Source: Bacillus sp. AFS029637
Lineage (GTDB): Bacteria > Bacillota > Bacilli > Bacillales > Bacillaceae_G
Reading direction: 5' to 3'
Length of the DNA: 64,000 bases
Assembly (NCBI RefSeq): GCF_002584985.1
Contig: NZ_NUPZ01000010.1
Coordinates: 183,857-247,856 of the forward strand
Positions 44,139-55,506 of this stretch are shown in pieces (position 1 is the first letter of the stretch; each line of letters opens with the position of its first letter). Below the pieces are notes generated by a model. It was not told the origin of the DNA and ran no database searches. It saw only the letters and a list, made by a program, of their open reading frames with translations. The translations under genes and the position numbers were made by a program.

Positions 44139-45398
44139 ATGTTTAAATTTAATGATGAAAAAGGGCAATTAAAATGTTCTTTCTGTGGTAAAACACAAAC
44201 GCAAGTTCGAAAGTTAGTTGCAGGTCCAGGTGTTTACATTTGTGACGAGTGTATCGAACTTTGTACTGAAATTGTACAAGAGGAGCTTGCGAAGGACGAA
44301 GAAGTAGAATTCAAAGATGTACCGAAACCGGTAGAAATTCGTGAAATCTTAGATGAGTATGTCATCGGACAAGATAACGCGAAAAAAGCACTAGCGGTAG
44401 CGGTATATAACCATTACAAACGCATTAATTCTAACAGCAAAATTGATGATGTAGAATTAGCGAAGAGTAATATCGCACTTATCGGGCCAACAGGTAGTGG
44501 TAAAACATTATTGGCACAAACGTTAGCGCGTATTTTAAATGTTCCATTTGCAATCGCGGACGCAACATCTTTAACAGAAGCTGGATACGTTGGGGAAGAT
44601 GTAGAAAACATCTTACTAAAATTAATCCAAGCAGCTGATTATGATGTAGAAAAAGCGGAAAAAGGAATCATTTATATTGATGAGATTGATAAAGTGGCAC
44701 GTAAGTCCGAAAATCCATCAATTACACGTGATGTATCTGGTGAAGGTGTGCAGCAGGCACTTCTGAAAATTTTAGAAGGTACTGTAGCAAGCGTTCCGCC
44801 TCAAGGTGGTCGTAAGCATCCGCATCAAGAGTTTATTCAAATTGATACAACGAACATCTTATTCATTTGTGGTGGAGCGTTTGATGGCATCGAGCCAATT
44901 ATTAAACGCCGCCTTGGTGAAAAAGTAATTGGATTTGGTTCTGAGAAGAAAAATGCTGATGTAAATGAAAAGCATGTTTTATCTCACGTATTACCAGAGG
45001 ACCTTTTAAGATTTGGTTTAATTCCAGAGTTTATTGGTCGTCTTCCAGTTATTGCGAACCTAGAGCCACTTGATGAAGATGCTCTTGTTGATATTTTAAC
45101 GAAACCGAAAAATGCACTTGTTAAGCAATTCCAAAAATTATTGGAGCTTGACGATGTTGAGTTAGAGTTTGAAGAAGGTGCACTAATCGAAATTGCGAAG
45201 AAAGCAATTGAACGTAAAACAGGTGCTCGTGGACTTCGTTCTATTATTGAAGGCTTAATGCTTGATGTAATGTTCGAACTTCCATCGCGCAAAGATATCG
45301 AGAAGTGTGTTCTTACAAAAGAAACAGTAGCTGATAATGCAGCGCCAAAATTGGTGTTACAAGACGGTACTGTACTTGATACAAAAACATCTGCATAA
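44139..45398 (+). CDS. clpX: ATP-dependent Clp protease ATP-binding subunit ClpX
   Basis: AAA+ unfoldase of the ClpXP protease (419 residues). The N-terminal zinc-binding domain has CSFCGK and CDECIELC; Walker A is [11 protein letters not shown] near residue 115; Walker B is IIYIDEIDK; the pore loop is GYVGEDV; ClpP contact is by the IGF loop ([10 protein letters not shown]). ATG at 44139 follows AAGGGGTG; the upstream frame to 44064 is without support. Own terminator follows. Confidence 0.97.
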   Translation: MFKFNDEKGQLKCSFCGKTQTQVRKLVAGPGVYICDECIELCTEIVQEELAKDEEVEFKDVPKPVEIREILDEYVIGQDNAKKALAVAVYNHYKRINSNSKIDDVELAKSNIALIGPTGSGKTLLAQTLARILNVPFAIADATSLTEAGYVGEDVENILLKLIQAADYDVEKAEKGIIYIDEIDKVARKSENPSITRDVSGEGVQQALLKILEGTVASVPPQGGRKHPHQEFIQIDTTNILFICGGAFDGIEPIIKRRLGEKVIGFGSEKKNADVNEKHVLSHVLPEDLLRFGLIPEFIGRLPVIANLEPLDEDALVDILTKPKNALVKQFQKLLELDDVELEFEEGALIEIAKKAIERKTGARGLRSIIEGLMLDVMFELPSRKDIEKCVLTKETVADNAAPKLVLQDGTVLDTKTSA

Positions 45399-45406
45399 TA
45401 CAAAGG

Positions 45407-45440
45407 AGAAACAGCAATTTTTATAATTGCTGTTTTTCTT
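45407..45440 (+). terminator. Terminator of clpX
   Basis: AACAGCAATT and AATTGCTGTT pair, followed by TTTCTTTATG. Confidence 0.85.
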
Positions 45441-45501
45441 TATGTTTAGCTACGTTCCTCCGCGGAAATACTAAAGGATAAAACATTGCGGGAGGAAATA
45501 A

Positions 45502-47175
45502 ATGATGAGCTGGACAAATATATTTTTAGTTGTTCAACTTGTTTTTGGGGTAATTGTCGGATTGTATTTTTGGCATTTACTTCGAAATCAGCGAACACAA
45601 AAAGTTTCAATTGATCGAGAATCAAAAAAAGAATTAGAGCAACTTCGTAAAATGCGCGAGATTTCTTTAACAGAGCCGCTTGCAGAAAAGGTGCGTCCTA
45701 CATCCTTTTTAGATATTGTAGGGCAAGAGGACGGAATTAAGTCGTTAAAAGCGGCTCTTTGTGGTCCGAACCCGCAACATGTAATTATCTATGGCCCGCC
45801 AGGTGTCGGAAAGACAGCGGCAGCACGCCTTGTATTAGAAGAAGCGAAACGAAATCCGAAATCTCCATTTCGTACGAATGCAACATTTATTGAACTCGAT
45901 GCGACGACAGCGAGGTTTGATGAACGTGGTATTGCAGATCCTTTAATTGGCTCGGTGCATGATCCAATTTATCAAGGTGCGGGTGCGATGGGGCAAGCTG
46001 GTATCCCGCAACCGAAAAAAGGCGCTGTAACAGATGCGCACGGTGGTATTTTGTTCATTGATGAGATTGGTGAACTGCACCCGATTCAAATGAACAAAAT
46101 GTTAAAGGTGTTAGAAGATCGGAAAGTATTTTTAGAAAGTGCGTATTACAGTGAAGAGAATACGATGATTCCAACATATATACATGATATTTTTCAAAAA
46201 GGTTTACCGGCAGATTTTCGCTTAGTCGGTGCGACGACACGTTCACCAGAGGAAATTCCACCTGCCATTCGTTCGCGTTGCCTAGAAGTGTTTTTCCGTG
46301 AGTTAGATACAGAGGAAATTCAAAAAGTCGCGAAGAATGCAGCTGAAAAAGTGGAAATGCAAATAGGTGAAAATGGTGTTGAGATGATTGGCATGTATGC
46401 AAGAAATGGACGAGAAGCGATTAATCTTGTGCAAATTTCTGCTGGTATGGCGATAAATGAAGAACGTACTTTCATTAAAGATGAAGATATAGAATGGGTT
46501 GTTCATTCTAGTCAACTTACACCGAAATATGAAAAACATATTTATCCGATTCCGAGGATTGGTCTTGTAAACGGACTTGCTGTATATGGTCCGAATACGG
46601 GCGCGTTATTAGAAATTGAAGTAACAGCAATCGAGGCAAAAGATAAAGGATCCGTAAATGTTACCGGAATTGTAGAAGAAGAAAGTATTGGTAGTCAAAC
46701 GAAATCGATTCGCCGTAAAAGTATGGCGAAAGGTTCTGTAGACAATGTATTAACAGTACTTCGTTCTCTAGATGTGTTGCCAGAAGGGTACGATATACAT
46801 ATTAATTTTCCAGGCGGTATCCCGATTGATGGGCCTTCGGCAGGAATCGCTATGGCAACAGGTGTATATTCAGCAGTGCATCGTACGTATGTGAATAATG
46901 AAGTAGCGATGACAGGTGAGATAAGTATACACGGAGAAGTGAAGCCTATTGGTGGTGTGTACGCGAAAATAAAAGCTGCGAAAAAAGCCGGGGCTAAGAA
47001 AGTCATCATCCCTGCTGAAAACATGCAACCGCTTTTGTATACAATAAAGGGAATTGAAATTATTCCTGTTCGTAAGTTAAAAGAAGTATTTGAGCTAACG
47101 TTTATGCAGGAAAATACGCATCGCGGGCTTGATGTACATACTGCTGTAGATGAAACAGATGCACAATCAATGTGA
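45502..47175 (+). CDS. lonB: Lon-like protease LonB
   Basis: A 557-residue membrane-anchored Lon-type protease, forespore-associated in B. subtilis. One N-terminal helix (IFLVVQLVFGVIVGLYFW), then an AAA+ domain with Walker [13 protein letters not shown] and Walker B ILFIDEIGELH, then the Lon protease domain with catalytic Ser446 in IDGPSAGIA and a Lys near 489 (GGVYAKIKAAKKAG). No Lon N-terminal substrate domain, as in family LonB. ATG 45502 or 45505 after GGGAGG. Confidence 0.95.
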   Translation: MMSWTNIFLVVQLVFGVIVGLYFWHLLRNQRTQKVSIDRESKKELEQLRKMREISLTEPLAEKVRPTSFLDIVGQEDGIKSLKAALCGPNPQHVIIYGPPGVGKTAAARLVLEEAKRNPKSPFRTNATFIELDATTARFDERGIADPLIGSVHDPIYQGAGAMGQAGIPQPKKGAVTDAHGGILFIDEIGELHPIQMNKMLKVLEDRKVFLESAYYSEENTMIPTYIHDIFQKGLPADFRLVGATTRSPEEIPPAIRSRCLEVFFRELDTEEIQKVAKNAAEKVEMQIGENGVEMIGMYARNGREAINLVQISAGMAINEERTFIKDEDIEWVVHSSQLTPKYEKHIYPIPRIGLVNGLAVYGPNTGALLEIEVTAIEAKDKGSVNVTGIVEEESIGSQTKSIRRKSMAKGSVDNVLTVLRSLDVLPEGYDIHINFPGGIPIDGPSAGIAMATGVYSAVHRTYVNNEVAMTGEISIHGEVKPIGGVYAKIKAAKKAGAKKVIIPAENMQPLLYTIKGIEIIPVRKLKEVFELTFMQENTHRGLDVHTAVDETDAQSM

Positions 47176-47357
47176 GGATAGATGATAATAAAATTTGCAA
47201 GACTTCGTTTAAGTTTGTATGCTTAAGCGGAGTCTTTTTCGTTTCATAAGGAAGAAAAAACAAGGGATTTACAGTTGCGGAGAATCTCTGCAATTGCATC
47301 TAGATGTATTGTAATATAAAATAGTTGAACAGGAGTTTAATTTATTATGGAGGTGCT

Positions 47358-49688
47358 ATGTCTAGTATGAATACGAATGAAAAAATCGTACCCCTCCTAC
47401 CATTAAGAGGCGTTCTCGTATATCCAACGATGGTTCTGCATCTTGATGTAGGACGTGATAAATCGATACAAGCACTAGAGCAGGCGGCAATGGATGAAAA
47501 TATCATCTTTTTAGCGATGCAAAAAGAAATGAATATCGATGATCCGAAAGAAGATGACATATATAGTGTAGGTACAGTCGCGAAAGTGAAGCAAATGTTA
47601 AAATTGCCGAACGGTACGCTTCGTGTCCTTGTAGAAGGTTTACATAGAGCAGAAGTAGTAGAGTTTATCGAGGAAGAGAATTTTGTACAAGTTTCTATTC
47701 AAACGGTAACTGAAGAAGTGGAAGATGATCTAGAAGAGAAAGCTCTTATGCGTACGTTACTGGAGCATTTTGAACAATATATTAAAGTTTCGAAAAAAGT
47801 TTCAAATGAAACATTTGCAACGGTAGCTGATGTAGAAGAACCAGGCAGACTAGCGGATTTAATTGCTTCTCACTTGCCGATTAAAACGAAGCAGAAACAA
47901 GAGATTTTAGAGATAGTATCTGTGAAAGAACGATTACATACACTGATTTCAATTATTCAAGATGAACAAGAGTTACTTAGTTTAGAAAAGAAAATTGGAC
48001 AAAAAGTGAAACGTTCAATGGAGCGCACACAAAAAGAATATTTCTTACGTGAGCAAATGAAGGCAATTCAAACTGAACTTGGCGATAAAGAAGGTAAGGG
48101 CGGGGAAGTTGAAGAACTTCGTGAGAAAATTGAACAGTCAGGAATGCCTGAAGAAACAACGAAGGCTGCGCTGAAAGAATTAGATCGTTATGAAAAGTTA
48201 CCAGCAAGTTCTGCGGAGAGCGGTGTTATTCGCAATTATATTGATTGGTTATTAGCACTTCCGTGGACAGAAGCAACAGAAGATATGATTGATCTTGCTC
48301 ATTCTGAAGAGATTTTAAACAAGGATCATTACGGTCTTGAAAAAGTGAAAGAGCGCGTACTTGAATATTTAGCTGTACAGAAGTTAACGAATTCATTAAA
48401 AGGACCTATCCTTTGCTTAGTAGGACCTCCTGGGGTCGGAAAAACTTCGTTAGCGCGTTCGATTGCAACGTCATTGAATCGTAACTTTGTCCGTGTATCT
48501 CTTGGTGGTGTACGTGATGAATCTGAAATTCGTGGTCACCGTCGTACGTACGTTGGGGCAATGCCAGGACGCATTATTCAAGGTATGAAAAAGGCGAAGA
48601 CAGTTAACCCAGTCTTTTTATTAGATGAGATTGATAAAATGTCTAACGATTTCAGAGGAGATCCATCAGCTGCATTACTTGAAGTATTAGATCCAGAACA
48701 AAATCATAACTTCAGTGATCATTACATTGAAGAACCATATGATTTATCGAAAGTTATGTTTGTAGCAACTGCTAATACACTTTCAAGTGTTCCAGGTCCA
48801 TTACTTGACCGCATGGAAATTATTTCGATTGCTGGCTATACAGAACTTGAAAAAGTTCATATTGCTCGTGAGCATTTATTGCCGAAGCAATTAAAAGAGC
48901 ATGGCCTGCGAAAAGGTAATTTACAAGTACGTGATGAAGCACTTCTTGAAATTATTCGTTATTATACACGTGAGGCGGGTGTTCGTACGCTAGAGCGCCA
49001 AATCGCAAAAGTTTGCCGTAAAGCAGCGAAAATTATCGTTACAGCAGAACGTAAACGTATTGTTGTGACAGAGAAAAATATTGTAGATTTACTTGGTAAA
49101 CATATATTCCGTTATGGGCAAGCAGAGAAAACAGACCAAGTCGGAATGGCAACCGGTTTAGCTTATACAGCAGCTGGTGGCGATACACTTGCAATTGAAG
49201 TATCTGTAGCACCAGGTAAAGGGAAATTAATTTTAACAGGGAAACTTGGGGATGTTATGAAAGAGTCCGCACAAGCAGCGTTTAGTTATATTCGTTCTCG
49301 TGCAGAAGAGCTTCATATTGATCCGGATTTCCATGAGAAAAATGATATTCATATTCATGTTCCAGAAGGAGCAGTTCCAAAAGATGGACCGTCAGCAGGT
49401 ATTACGATGGCAACGGCACTTATTTCTGCACTAACAGGTATTCCTGTAAGTAAAGAAGTTGGTATGACAGGTGAAATTACACTTCGTGGCCGTGTATTAC
49501 CAATTGGTGGTTTAAAAGAAAAAACATTAAGTGCTCACCGCGCAGGCTTAACAAAAATTATTTTGCCAGCAGAAAACGAGAAAGATTTAGATGATATTCC
49601 AGAGAGCGTAAAAGAAAACCTTACGTTTGTGCTTGCATCTCATTTAGATGAAGTATTGGAGCACGCATTAGTAGGAGTGAAACAATGA
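47358..49688 (+). CDS. lonA: Endopeptidase La (Lon)
   Basis: ATP-dependent protease of 776 residues. The N-terminal LAN domain ([20 protein letters not shown]), the AAA+ module with [13 protein letters not shown] and FLLDEIDKM, and the protease domain with catalytic Ser679 in [10 protein letters not shown] and the Lys in [13 protein letters not shown] are all present. ATG at 47358 follows GGAGG; the start at 47325 has none. It overlaps engB by 4 bases (ATGA). Confidence 0.97.
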   Translation: MSSMNTNEKIVPLLPLRGVLVYPTMVLHLDVGRDKSIQALEQAAMDENIIFLAMQKEMNIDDPKEDDIYSVGTVAKVKQMLKLPNGTLRVLVEGLHRAEVVEFIEEENFVQVSIQTVTEEVEDDLEEKALMRTLLEHFEQYIKVSKKVSNETFATVADVEEPGRLADLIASHLPIKTKQKQEILEIVSVKERLHTLISIIQDEQELLSLEKKIGQKVKRSMERTQKEYFLREQMKAIQTELGDKEGKGGEVEELREKIEQSGMPEETTKAALKELDRYEKLPASSAESGVIRNYIDWLLALPWTEATEDMIDLAHSEEILNKDHYGLEKVKERVLEYLAVQKLTNSLKGPILCLVGPPGVGKTSLARSIATSLNRNFVRVSLGGVRDESEIRGHRRTYVGAMPGRIIQGMKKAKTVNPVFLLDEIDKMSNDFRGDPSAALLEVLDPEQNHNFSDHYIEEPYDLSKVMFVATANTLSSVPGPLLDRMEIISIAGYTELEKVHIAREHLLPKQLKEHGLRKGNLQVRDEALLEIIRYYTREAGVRTLERQIAKVCRKAAKIIVTAERKRIVVTEKNIVDLLGKHIFRYGQAEKTDQVGMATGLAYTAAGGDTLAIEVSVAPGKGKLILTGKLGDVMKESAQAAFSYIRSRAEELHIDPDFHEKNDIHIHVPEGAVPKDGPSAGITMATALISALTGIPVSKEVGMTGEITLRGRVLPIGGLKEKTLSAHRAGLTKIILPAENEKDLDDIPESVKENLTFVLASHLDEVLEHALVGVKQ

Positions 49689-50281
49689 AAGTAACAAAAG
49701 CAGATATTGTAATTAGTGCTGTTAAACCAGAACAATATCCAGACAGTGATTTACCAGAAATTGCATTAGCAGGTCGTTCAAATGTCGGGAAGTCTTCCTT
49801 TATTAATAAAATTTTAAATCGTAAAAAGTTAGTACGTATTTCTTCTAAACCAGGAAAAACGCAAACACTGAACTTTTTCTTAATCAATGAGATGATGCAT
49901 TTTGTTGACGTTCCAGGTTATGGATATGCGAAAGTATCTAAATCGGAGCGTGCAGCATGGGGCAAAATGATTGAAACGTACTTTACAACACGTGAGCAAT
50001 TAGACGCAGCTGTGTTAGTAGTTGATTTACGTCACAAACCAACAAACGATGACGTGATGATGTATGATTTCTTAAAGCATTATGAAATCCCAACAATTAT
50101 TATTGCAACGAAGGCCGATAAAATTCCGAAAGGAAAATGGCAAAAGCATTTAAAAGTTGTAAAAGAAACGCTTGCTGTTGAAATTGGTGATGAAATTGTT
50201 CTCTTCTCTTCTGAGACAGGACTTGGAAAAGAAGAAGCGTGGAAGGCAATTCATAAAATGACAAAAACAAAAAACGCGTGA
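49685..50281 (+). CDS. ysxC: Ribosome biogenesis GTP-binding protein EngB (YsxC)
   Basis: Essential GTPase for assembly of the 50S subunit (198 residues). The G motifs are in order: G1 [11 protein letters not shown]3 [11 protein letters not shown]4 [10 protein letters not shown] and G5 FSSETG. Its start overlaps the lonA stop, suggesting coupled translation. A terminator overlaps its stop codon. Confidence 0.96.
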   Translation: MKVTKADIVISAVKPEQYPDSDLPEIALAGRSNVGKSSFINKILNRKKLVRISSKPGKTQTLNFFLINEMMHFVDVPGYGYAKVSKSERAAWGKMIETYFTTREQLDAAVLVVDLRHKPTNDDVMMYDFLKHYEIPTIIIATKADKIPKGKWQKHLKVVKETLAVEIGDEIVLFSSETGLGKEEAWKAIHKMTKTKNA

Positions 50282-50303
50282 CGAATGTCGCGCGTTTTTT
50301 TCT
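50271..50303 (+). terminator. Terminator of lonA-ysxC
   Basis: AAAACGCG and CGCGTTTT pair with an inner GAC/GTC, then T run. It includes the stop codon of ysxC. Confidence 0.85.
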
Positions 50304-50312
50304 TTATATATA

Positions 50313-50729
50313 CTAGCGTACATTTAATGTAACTTCAATATTTCCTCTCGTTGCTTTCGAGTACGGACATACACCGTGAGCAGCTTCTACAAGTTCTTGT
50401 GCTTCGGCATGAGAAACGCCAGCGACATGTACATCAAGTACAGCAGATAGTCCGAAACCACCATCTGCATCTTTTCCAATCGAAACATGAGCAGTTACTT
50501 CTGTACTTTCCACTTTCACACGTTTTGTACGAATGACAAGTTGTAATGCACTATCAAAACAAGCTGCATAACCAGCAGCAAATAGTTGTTCAGGATTTGT
50601 TGCCTCTCCACCTGCACCACCTAGTGCTTTTGGCATTTTTACATCAAGATTTAATATGCCGTCATCGGAGATTACTTTCCCGTTTCTTCCACCTGTTGCT
50701 GTTACTGAAGCAGTATATAGTTTATCCAT
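50313..50729 (-). CDS. Organic hydroperoxide resistance protein (Ohr/OsmC family)
   Basis: Thiol peroxidase that reduces organic hydroperoxides. The 138-residue protein has the two redox cysteines, Cys57 in GYAACFDSAL and Cys121 in HGVCPYSKATRG, and NPEQLFAAGYA, all typical of Ohr rather than OsmC. Start ATG at 50729 after AAAGGGG. It follows the ohrR-like gene by 2 bases and is probably in its operon. Confidence 0.93.
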   Translation of the reverse strand: MDKLYTASVTATGGRNGKVISDDGILNLDVKMPKALGGAGGEATNPEQLFAAGYAACFDSALQLVIRTKRVKVESTEVTAHVSIGKDADGGFGLSAVLDVHVAGVSHAEAQELVEAAHGVCPYSKATRGNIEVTLNVR

Positions 50730-50731
50730 GT

Positions 50732-51184
50732 TTATTCCCCTTTTCTATCATTTACTGTTTTCATTGTTTCAATTAGTTTATTTAATTGAATTAATAAAGA
50801 GCGATATTCTTGCTCAGTAATTCCTAAATTTGTAGCCATCGTTGTCGGTAAGGAACAAGCCTTTTCTTTTAAAGCGTTACCTTGTTCTGTTAATTCAATA
50901 CAAACTTTTCGCTCGTCTTCTTTGGAACGAACACGTTTTACAAGTTGTAATGATTCCATTCGTTTTAACATAGGTGTTAACGTACCAGAATCTAAAAATA
51001 GACGTTCTCCAATTTCTTTTACTGTTAGTCCATCTTGCTCCCATAGTACGAGTAAAGTAATGTACTGGGGATACGTAATACCCATTTCTTCTAAATATGG
51101 TCGATAAAAACGAGTAACCTCTCTAGAACAAGCGTAAATAGAAAAGCAAAGTTGGTTATCTAGATGCAAAGAGTCCTCTGTCAT
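50732..51184 (-). CDS. ohrR: OhrR-type MarR family repressor
   Basis: Peroxide-sensing repressor of the ohr gene (150 residues). The sensing Cys13 in DNQLCFSIYACSR corresponds to Cys15 of B. subtilis OhrR. The winged helix is TVKEIGERLFLDSGTLTPML, with KRVRSKEDERKVCIELT as the wing. There are additional Cys at 19 and downstream, so 2-Cys chemistry is possible. ATG at 51184 follows AAAGGAG. A palindromic operator lies just upstream. Confidence 0.9.
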   Translation of the reverse strand: MTEDSLHLDNQLCFSIYACSREVTRFYRPYLEEMGITYPQYITLLVLWEQDGLTVKEIGERLFLDSGTLTPMLKRMESLQLVKRVRSKEDERKVCIELTEQGNALKEKACSLPTTMATNLGITEQEYRSLLIQLNKLIETMKTVNDRKGE

Positions 51185-51211
51185 ACATAACTCCTTTCTA
51201 ATTAAGTTGTG

Positions 51212-51228
51212 CACAATTTAATTTTGTA
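51212..51228. promoter_or_regulatory. Candidate OhrR operator
   Basis: CACAATTTAATTTTGTA resembles the OhrR site TACAATT-AATTGTA; the overlapping TTGTGCACAA (51208-51217) is a perfect palindrome. It lies 28 bases before the start of the ohrR gene, in the expected promoter. Confidence 0.5.
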
Positions 51229-51426
51229 AAATCAATATAACGAAAAAGAAACACAATGTCAAATACATTGTACTTGGAAAGTGAGTGCTACATTTTGGAA
51301 CAATCATACATATTTTCCTGCATGATGAAAGAAGATAGAAAAGATGATGTTATAATGAATATGGAATAGTTTCCATCACTTGATTATGAGGACTTTTTTT
51401 GGTAACGTACAAATAGAGTTGTTAAT

Positions 51427-51441
51427 TTATAATCATTATAA
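51427..51441. promoter_or_regulatory. PerR box in the hem operon leader
   Basis: TTATAATCATTATAA fits the B. subtilis Per box TTATAATNATTATAA exactly. It lies 160 bases before hemA. An extended -10 (TGTTATAAT, 51348-51356) lies upstream of it. hemA is a PerR target in B. subtilis. Confidence 0.8.
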
Positions 51442-51600
51442 AGTAGGAAGCCTTTTATTAGTTTTATGGAATCTCCTTCATTACATACGGAGAATAATTA
51501 AAAAATAACCAGTTGTTCACACGATTGTCAGATTCATAAGAGGAAAGTTGTATTATGATAGTAGATAAAGTGATAAAACGGGTGAAGGGGGACATGCTGC

Positions 51601-52935
51601 GTGCATATTCTTGTTGTTAGTGTAAATTATCGAACAGCCCCTGTAGAATTTCGTGAGAAACTCACATTTCAGGCAGCAGAGCTAGAGCAAGCAATGACTA
51701 CATTACAAAATCAAAAGAGCGTGTTAGAGAATGTCATTGTATCAACTTGTAATCGCACTGAGATTTATGCTGTTGTCGATCAATTACACACGGGACGGTA
51801 TTATATTAAGAAATTTTTAGCTGATTGGTTTCAGCTTGAGATAGAAGAGGTTGCACCATATTTAACTATTTTTGAACAAGATGGTGCAGTAGATCATTTA
51901 TTCCGCGTAACGTGCGGTTTAGATTCTATGGTAGTTGGAGAGACGCAGATTTTAGGTCAAATAAAAGATAGCTTTTTAGAAGCGCAACAAGTGAAAACAA
52001 CAGGCACAATTTTTAATGAATTGTTTAAGCAAGTGGTTACGTTAGCAAAACGTGCGCACTCAGAAACGACAATTGGTGAAAGTGCGATGTCTGTTAGTTA
52101 TGCTGCTGTTGAGCTCGGAAAGAAAATATTTGGTGAGTTAACAGACTGTCATGTGCTTATTCTTGGTGCTGGTAAAATGGGTGAACTTGCGCTGCAAAAC
52201 TTATACGGAAGTGGCGCTCGTAAAGTAACTGTCATGAATAGAACGCTATCGAAAGCGGAAGTAATGGCTGAGAAGTATATGGGACATGCAAAACCTTTAA
52301 GTGAATTGCAATGTGCGTTATTAGAAGCAGATATTTTAATTAGTTCAACTGGTGCATCGGAGTATGTCATTACGAAAGAGATGATGACAAAGGTAGAGAA
52401 AATGCGCTCTGGTCGTCCATTATTTATGGTTGATATTGCAGTGCCACGTGATATTGATCCTGCAATTGATGAGTTAGAAGGTTCTTTCTTATATGATATC
52501 GATGATTTGCAAGGAGTAGTTGAAGCAAACCGTGCTGAGCGTTTGAAAGAAGCGGAGAAAATTCAATTTATGATTGAAGAGGAAATGGTTTTATTTAAAA
52601 CGTGGTTAAGTACACTTGGCGTTGTTCCGTTAATATCGGCTCTCCGTGATAAAGCACTTGCTATTCAAAGTGAAACGATGGAAAGCCTTGAAAGGAAAAT
52701 ACCAAATCTTAGTGACCGTGAGAAAAAAGTAATTAGTAAGCACACGAAAAGTATCATTAACCAATTATTAAAAGACCCAATTCTAGTAGCGAAAGAAATA
52801 GCTGCTGAAGATGGGGCGACAGAAAAACTCGCTTTATTTGCAAAGATTTTTGATTTAGAAATGGAAGAAGTAGAGAGTCGTGCGGAAGAAGTAAAACATA
52901 AAAGAGCGTGGACACCATCCGTTCCATCTTTATAA
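51601..52935 (+). CDS. hemA: Glutamyl-tRNA reductase
   Basis: First committed step of haem synthesis: reduces glutamyl-tRNA to glutamate-1-semialdehyde with NADPH. The 444-residue protein has catalytic Cys50 in [23 protein letters not shown] near 110, AHSETTIG and the nucleotide-binding [12 protein letters not shown] near 188. Start is GTG 51601, 8 bases after GGGGGACAT. It heads hemAXCDBL. Confidence 0.96.
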   Translation: MHILVVSVNYRTAPVEFREKLTFQAAELEQAMTTLQNQKSVLENVIVSTCNRTEIYAVVDQLHTGRYYIKKFLADWFQLEIEEVAPYLTIFEQDGAVDHLFRVTCGLDSMVVGETQILGQIKDSFLEAQQVKTTGTIFNELFKQVVTLAKRAHSETTIGESAMSVSYAAVELGKKIFGELTDCHVLILGAGKMGELALQNLYGSGARKVTVMNRTLSKAEVMAEKYMGHAKPLSELQCALLEADILISSTGASEYVITKEMMTKVEKMRSGRPLFMVDIAVPRDIDPAIDELEGSFLYDIDDLQGVVEANRAERLKEAEKIQFMIEEEMVLFKTWLSTLGVVPLISALRDKALAIQSETMESLERKIPNLSDREKKVISKHTKSIINQLLKDPILVAKEIAAEDGATEKLALFAKIFDLEMEEVESRAEEVKHKRAWTPSVPSL

Positions 52936-52952
52936 TTTGGAAGGATGATCGG

Positions 52953-53786
52953 ATGAGTTTTTTAAATAACAGCATTATTTATCATATTGCAATTATTTTA
53001 TATGCTTGCAGCATTAGCTTATATTTTATAGATTATTTCCAAAGTAACCGAAAGGCGAACCGATTTGCTTTTTGGTTACTTTCGATTGTATGGGTTCTGC
53101 AGTCTATTTTTATGCTGCTTCGGGCTACAGATTCAGAAACAAACCCTATTTTAACTTTATTATCAGGGATTTATTTTTATGTTTGGTTATTGATTACGAT
53201 GTCGTTAGTCATTAACCGATTTATGCGCGTGGACTTTTTAGTCTTTTTTACAAATGTTGTAGCATTTGGCGTAAGCGCTTTTTCTATTTTTACACCGCTC
53301 GGAAAGATGTCGCCAGTACTTGCAGAGCAATTAGTTTCAGAACTTGTATACGTGCATGTCGGTATGGCTATTACTTCTTATGCCACGTTTACTGTATCGT
53401 TTATTTTTTCTATTATGTATTTATTGCAATATCGCCTATTAAAAAAGAAAAAGTGGAATGCGAGATTAAGAAGGTTAGGGAATTTACCAAAGCTCGAATC
53501 TACGTCTTACGGATTAAATTTATTTTCTGTTCCGTTTTTCTTATTAGCGATTTTATTAGGATGCATATGGGGATATACAAAATTGGACAATTTTCATTGG
53601 TATGATACGAAAGTAATCGGATCTTTTGTCGTTTTATTTGTATATTGCGCAGGTTTATATTTACGAGCGGCAGACGTGTTGCAAGGGAAGAAAATTGTAC
53701 TGTGGAATATCGGGGCATTTCTCGTAATGCTAGTTAACATTTTTCTATTAAGTAGTTTATCTAATTTCCACTTTTGGTATTTATAA
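52953..53786 (+). CDS. hemX: HemX, cytochrome c assembly-family membrane protein
   Basis: A 277-residue protein with about eight membrane helices, of the CcsA/CcmC-like family. In B. subtilis HemX lowers the amount of HemA. Notable are VHVGMAITSYATFTVSFIFS (near 142) and the late GCIWGYTKLDNFHWYDTK, in which the WG-H residues recall the haem-handling WWD-type loop. ATG 52953 follows GGAAGG; the longer frame overlaps hemA. Confidence 0.92.
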   Translation: MSFLNNSIIYHIAIILYACSISLYFIDYFQSNRKANRFAFWLLSIVWVLQSIFMLLRATDSETNPILTLLSGIYFYVWLLITMSLVINRFMRVDFLVFFTNVVAFGVSAFSIFTPLGKMSPVLAEQLVSELVYVHVGMAITSYATFTVSFIFSIMYLLQYRLLKKKKWNARLRRLGNLPKLESTSYGLNLFSVPFFLLAILLGCIWGYTKLDNFHWYDTKVIGSFVVLFVYCAGLYLRAADVLQGKKIVLWNIGAFLVMLVNIFLLSSLSNFHFWYL

Positions 53787-53801
53787 TGAGGAGAGAGAAT
53801 T

Positions 53802-54731
53802 ATGCGCAAAATTATTGTAGGTTCACGAAAGAGTAAACTAGCATTAACACAAACAAATTGGTTTATCGATCAGTTAAAAGCGCTAGGCTTACCATATGAA
53901 TTTGAAGTGAAAGAAATCGTCACAAAAGGTGATGTTATTTTAGATGTTACGCTTTCAAAAGTAGGCGGAAAAGGTTTATTTGTAAAGGAAATTGAACATG
54001 CGTTACTTACGAAAGAAATCGATATGGCTGTACATAGTATGAAAGATATGCCAGCCGTACTTCCAGAAGGATTGATGATCGGTTGTACACCAAAGCGTGT
54101 TGACCCTCGCGATGCTTTTATTTCTAAAAATGGAGAATCATTTAAAGACTTAGCAGAGGGTGCGATTTTAGGGACGAGTAGTTTGAGACGTAGTGCACAA
54201 TTGTTAGCCGCGAGACCAGATTTACAAGTGAAGTGGATTCGTGGAAATATTGATACACGCTTACGTAAGTTAAAAGATGAAGATTACGATGCAATTATTT
54301 TAGCGACAGCTGGATTACAGAGAATGGGCTGGGACGGGGAAGTTATTACAGAACATTTAGATGAAACGCTATGTGTACCAGCTGTAGGGCAAGGGGCATT
54401 AGCGATTGAATGTCGTGAGGACGATAAGGATTTACTGCAGTTGTTAGCGCATATGAATGATGCCGTAACAGAGAGAACAGTAGCAGCAGAGCGAGTATTT
54501 CTTCATAAACTTGAAGGTGGATGCCAAGTTCCAATCGCTGGATACGCAACGCTTACAGAAAACGATGCAATTGAATTAACAGCTCTTGTCGGTTCTATGG
54601 ATGGCTCTGTTTTATTGAAAGAGACAGTAGCAGGCACTGATCCAGTGGAAGTAGGATTAGAGGCGGCGGACCGTTTAATTAAACAAGGCGCAAAAGAACT
54701 CATTCTTGCTGCAAATAAGGGGCAACAATAA
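53802..54731 (+). CDS. hemC: Hydroxymethylbilane synthase (porphobilinogen deaminase)
   Basis: Joins four porphobilinogen units. The 309-residue enzyme has [19 protein letters not shown] at the start, [38 protein letters not shown], and Cys241 in [11 protein letters not shown] that carries the dipyrromethane cofactor. GAGGAGAG precedes ATG. Confidence 0.97.
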   Translation: MRKIIVGSRKSKLALTQTNWFIDQLKALGLPYEFEVKEIVTKGDVILDVTLSKVGGKGLFVKEIEHALLTKEIDMAVHSMKDMPAVLPEGLMIGCTPKRVDPRDAFISKNGESFKDLAEGAILGTSSLRRSAQLLAARPDLQVKWIRGNIDTRLRKLKDEDYDAIILATAGLQRMGWDGEVITEHLDETLCVPAVGQGALAIECREDDKDLLQLLAHMNDAVTERTVAAERVFLHKLEGGCQVPIAGYATLTENDAIELTALVGSMDGSVLLKETVAGTDPVEVGLEAADRLIKQGAKELILAANKGQQ

Positions 54732-54733
54732 AT

Positions 54734-55486
54734 ATGAACGCTCTCGCTGGTAAAACGGTATTGATTACACGTGCCCAGCATCAAGCGAAACAAATGAGTG
54801 TGGCGGTAAAAGAAAAGAGCGGAATTCCATTGGAAATTCCGCTTTTGCGTATGGAAGGTATGTCTTCTAGGCAAATTCAACATATAGCAGAGCAACTACA
54901 TTCGTATGACTGGGTTATTTTTACGAGTAAAAATGGTGTAGCTTTTTTTCTAGATAGTTTGAGAAAGAAAATCCCAGCAGCGATTAAAATTGCTGCTGTC
55001 GGTGTGAAAACAAAGCTAGAGTTAGAAAAACGAGGTTATAAAGTAGACTTTGTACCAACATCATTTGTTGCAGAAGTATTTGCAGAAGAGTTTATCAAAA
55101 AACTAAGTGGAAACGAGCGTATTTTATTTCCGAAAGGGAATTTAGCACGGGATGTAATTCCAGTTACACTTCGAGGAATTGGTATTTCTCTAGATGAATT
55201 AATCGTATATGGTACGAAAGAAAATGTAGAGAAAAAGCGAGCGCTTATAGAAGCATTAGAAGTAGGGAAAGTTGACATTATTACATTTACGAGTCCTTCA
55301 ACTGTTACTAGCTTTGTTCGTTTACTTGAGGGCACAAACTGGAGAGAATGGACAAAAAAATGTACAATTGCTTGTATAGGTCCTATTACGGAAAAAGAGG
55401 CGAGTCTTTATTTTCCGCATGTTATTGTGCCGAAAGAGTACACTGTAGAAGCATTGCTACAATGCATTTGTGAATCTATAAAATAA
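54734..55486 (+). CDS. hemD: Uroporphyrinogen-III synthase
   Basis: Closes and inverts the tetrapyrrole ring to uroporphyrinogen III. This 250-residue protein is poorly conserved as usual for HemD, but shows AGKTVLITRAQHQAKQ at the start, YDWVIFTSKNGVAFFLDSL, RILFPKGNLARDVIP and DIITFTSPSTVTSFVRL. It begins 2 bases after the hemC stop. Confidence 0.92.
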   Translation: MNALAGKTVLITRAQHQAKQMSVAVKEKSGIPLEIPLLRMEGMSSRQIQHIAEQLHSYDWVIFTSKNGVAFFLDSLRKKIPAAIKIAAVGVKTKLELEKRGYKVDFVPTSFVAEVFAEEFIKKLSGNERILFPKGNLARDVIPVTLRGIGISLDELIVYGTKENVEKKRALIEALEVGKVDIITFTSPSTVTSFVRLLEGTNWREWTKKCTIACIGPITEKEASLYFPHVIVPKEYTVEALLQCICESIK

Positions 55487-55506
55487 AAGAATGGGGATAG
55501 AAATCT

